Shown: piece by piece, positions 62,007-64,000 of the stretch
Layout of the letters: each line of letters begins with the position of its first letter
How positions within the stretch are numbered: position 1 is the stretch's first letter
NCBI GenBank assembly: GCA_016200135.1
Contig: JACQFI010000043.1
Span: 1-64,000 of the forward strand
Length of the DNA: 64,000 nt
Direction of reading: 5' to 3'
Origin: Planctomycetota bacterium
Lineage (GTDB): Bacteria; Planctomycetota; SZUA-567; H5-PLA8
Made by a program: the position numbers and the translations under genes
Notes under the pieces: model-generated
What the model was told of the DNA's origin: nothing
The model's input: the letters and a program-made list of their open reading frames with translations, nothing else
Databases searched by the model: none

Positions 62007-63824
62007 ATGCAGCTTGACTGGTTCCGGCAACACCACAAGAAAGTCTTCTGGGTCATTGCGATCGTCGTGATCCCTACATTCATTATCTGGTCCCCCACCG
62101 GCAAGACCACGGGCGACGCGGGCGGCATTACGTCCGGACCCGCGGGCGACTACTACCATGTCGACGGCCGCAAGCAGAAAGTGGACTGGGATGAGATCGT
62201 CTCGAGGCGCAAGGAGTACAGCAAATGGTTGCCGCGAGGCTACGGCATTAACGGCGAGAAGGGCGTCAACGGAGAAGGCGCGCTGCGAACCATGGTCCGC
62301 AATCAGCTCGTTCAGGAGTTTGAGTTCGATGTGGGGCCCAATGAGCTCAAAGAAAACTTGCAGGCCATCATCCGCTCTACGACAGGCAAGCCGATCGTGA
62401 ACGAAGAACTGATTGAACGCTATCTGAGCGAAAGGGGCCTCTCGCAGCCGCAATTCGAACGGCTCGGCTATGAAGATCAGATCTTCTTCAAGTACCTGCG
62501 CATGGTTGCCGAGCAGGTCCGCGTGCCGGATACTCAGCTCTTTGTCGAATACTGCATGGAAAAGCAGACCGCCCGGCTGCTCTACAAGGAATTCAAGAGC
62601 AAGGATTTCATCGCGAAGGTCGATAAGCCAAAGCCCGAAGAGATCAAGGAGTTCTACGAGAAGTACAAGGCGGATTACGAGAAGAACAAGGAACAGGTCC
62701 AGGACGATAGCAGCGTCTGGATCCTGACCAAGCCCAAGCTCATGGCGGACGTGTTCTACCTCGCGTCCAAAGACATCGAACCGCAGATCAAGCCCACCGA
62801 GGACGATCTCAAGAGCTTCTACGAACTCTACAAGATCGTCCTGTGGAAGAAGGACCCCAAGAAGGGCCCCGATCCGGACAACCTCAAGAAGTACGATGAA
62901 GTAAAAGAAGACGTGCGGAAGGAATACGTCAGGAAGAACCTGCCGGTCGAAAAAGAGAAGCTCCTGACCAAATTCAGGGAGGAATTCAGAACGGCGGAGG
63001 CAAAAGCCGAGGCCGCCAAGCATACGTTCGACGTGGCGAAGTTCGCGAAGGACCATGGCCTGACGTATTGGCGCACCAAGCCGCTCACGATTGAAGAGTA
63101 CCGCAAGGGCGCCGAGAAGGCCGAGGCGCCGGACTTCAAATACGTCGAGCGGCTCTTCGGCATGGCCACGCCGGACAAGGAAGCGGAGTCCGAGAAGATC
63201 AAGGCGTTCATTCGCAAGCAACTGCAGCCGGATTTCCCCATCGGCAAGGACGCCGACGAGGCCTACGTCATGCTGCGCATTCCTGCGGACGGCTACCAGG
63301 CCGCACGGACCATGTCCCTCGAAGAAGCCACCCCTGAAGCCACGTCGCGCCTGATCGAACGCTCGGCCGTAGAAAAAGCGCAAAAGGCCGCCGAGGAGAT
63401 CCACGACCAGTGGGCCAAAGGCGAGAACCTACCCAAGCCTGCGGACCTGAAAGACGAGGTCTTCTCCAGCCAGAGCAAGAACCGGCTGGCGCTGGAATAC
63501 TTCAACGATCCCAAAGCCATCGGCGAGGTCCTCAAGCCGTCGATCGACATCGATCCCGACGAGGACCGCGACAATCCGAAGCATTTCGTCGTGCGGATCG
63601 GGTTCGCGGTGGACCGCAAGCTGCCCACGTGGCAGGACTTCGAACAGGATTTCTCGGTCAGCCGTGAGCAGCAGCGCAAGATGCTCGAATACGACGCTCG
63701 CCAGTTCATGCAGAACGCGGCCGTCGAATTTCCCAACAAACTCGGACGGCCCAAGATCGACGATAAAATTCCGGATCAGCCGCTGTACCGGGAAGTGCGC
63801 TCGAGAACGCCCAGCGATTCGTAG
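62007..63824 (+). CDS. SurA/PpiD-like membrane-anchored chaperone
   Basis: A 605-residue protein. FRQHHKKVFWVIAIVVIPTF is a single N-terminal signal anchor, as in PpiD. The SurA_N-type helical region follows (ALRTMVRNQLVQEFEFDVGP, YLSERGLSQPQFERLGYEDQ, FFKYLRMVAEQVRVPDTQLF). Long Lys/Glu-rich helices and a C-terminal beta region (KHFVVRIGFAVDRKLPTWQD) complete it. No parvulin active-site motif is obvious, so it may be a chaperone without isomerase activity. GAGGAAG precedes the ATG. Confidence 0.8.
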   Translation: MQLDWFRQHHKKVFWVIAIVVIPTFIIWSPTGKTTGDAGGITSGPAGDYYHVDGRKQKVDWDEIVSRRKEYSKWLPRGYGINGEKGVNGEGALRTMVRNQLVQEFEFDVGPNELKENLQAIIRSTTGKPIVNEELIERYLSERGLSQPQFERLGYEDQIFFKYLRMVAEQVRVPDTQLFVEYCMEKQTARLLYKEFKSKDFIAKVDKPKPEEIKEFYEKYKADYEKNKEQVQDDSSVWILTKPKLMADVFYLASKDIEPQIKPTEDDLKSFYELYKIVLWKKDPKKGPDPDNLKKYDEVKEDVRKEYVRKNLPVEKEKLLTKFREEFRTAEAKAEAAKHTFDVAKFAKDHGLTYWRTKPLTIEEYRKGAEKAEAPDFKYVERLFGMATPDKEAESEKIKAFIRKQLQPDFPIGKDADEAYVMLRIPADGYQAARTMSLEEATPEATSRLIERSAVEKAQKAAEEIHDQWAKGENLPKPADLKDEVFSSQSKNRLALEYFNDPKAIGEVLKPSIDIDPDEDRDNPKHFVVRIGFAVDRKLPTWQDFEQDFSVSREQQRKMLEYDARQFMQNAAVEFPNKLGRPKIDDKIPDQPLYREVRSRTPSDS

Positions 63825-63896
63825 GGCCGGACGGCCTCGAGAGGCGCCGGCAAGCGGATCGGTACGGATCCCGTTCGCATGCGCCGAGGGGGAGTC

Positions 63897-64000
63897 GTGC
63901 AGTCCGAAGACCGGTATAAGAAGGTGTTTCAGCACGCGGCGTTCGGCGTGCTCATTCTCGACCTCGACGGCCGCATCTTCGATTTCAACCAGGCGGCGAC
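63897..64000 (+). CDS. PAS-domain signalling protein, 5' fragment
   Basis: The frame from GTG 63897 (GAGGGGGAG just upstream) runs off the right edge. It reads VQSEDRYKKVFQHAAFGVLI and LDLDGRIFDFNQAA, a typical PAS domain start as in sensor kinases or cyclic-di-GMP enzymes. ATG at 63879 is an alternative in-frame start. Only 34 codons are visible, so the output domain is unknown. Confidence 0.7.
   Translation, partial: MQSEDRYKKVFQHAAFGVLILDLDGRIFDFNQAA

Noticed and set aside
1..64000. CRISPR arrays, prophage or transposase genes
   Set aside because: No regular direct-repeat/spacer pattern, integrase, capsid or transposase motif was found on either strand.

Overview
The window is high-G+C bacterial chromosome with dense, mixed-strand gene order. 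The best guess is Planctomycetota or a close PVC-type relative from a metagenome. Reasons: many secreted proteins of unknown function, two very large DUF4091 surface proteins, an ECF sigma factor with its own membrane anchor and outer domain, a PPi-type phosphofructokinase, a vWA membrane protein with flanking membrane helices, small 'WFQLHLST' membrane proteins, and a FabD with GLSLGEY at the active site. The lineage call is inference from gene style, not from a marker tree.

Layout. 1-6.6 kb: a zinc-ribbon/membrane protein cut by the window edge, a secreted protein with STN-like segments, and a DUF4091/CBM9-like protein. 6.8-8.7 kb: membrane protein, winged-helix regulator and uppS in one tight operon with a readable promoter/operator. 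8.9-12.1 kb: a three-gene unit of transmembrane ECF sigma factor, ThiF-like adenylyltransferase and FeeM-like N-acyltransferase; this is the best candidate for an undescribed system. 12.2-18.4 kb: tRNA-Arg(GCG), thyX, a small membrane protein between two dispersed-repeat copies, an SDR lacking its catalytic lysine, two secreted proteins, bioB and a gamma-glutamylcyclotransferase-like protein. 18.4-23 kb: a second DUF4091 protein driven by a GntR/LacI-type regulator with a palindromic operator. 23-28.5 kb: rpmF-fabH-fabD-(small lipoprotein)-fabG-acpP-fabF, without plsX.

28.6-34 kb: thiamine-binding protein, PQQ-type beta-propeller, a secreted DnaJ-type zinc protein, and two tandem secretin-like secreted proteins. 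34-45.5 kb: PPi-phosphofructokinase, two A+T-richer membrane proteins, an epimerase, MscS channel, two Gfo/Idh/MocA oxidoreductases, metallophosphoesterase, a large RNase HII-like protein and queA. 45.9-51 kb: vWA membrane protein, PLP-dependent deaminase and HEAT-like secreted protein. 51-64 kb: an EF-G paralogue, gltD and gltB facing a divergent LysR regulator with a T-N11-A palindrome, a DNRLRE/Ig-like secreted protein, a SurA/PpiD-like membrane chaperone, and the start of a PAS protein.

The housekeeping parts (fatty acid synthesis, glutamate synthase, ThyX, BioB, QueA, UppS) are standard. Much of the rest is cell-envelope biology. No CRISPR array, rRNA, phage or transposase gene was seen. 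Several short dispersed repeats sit between genes.
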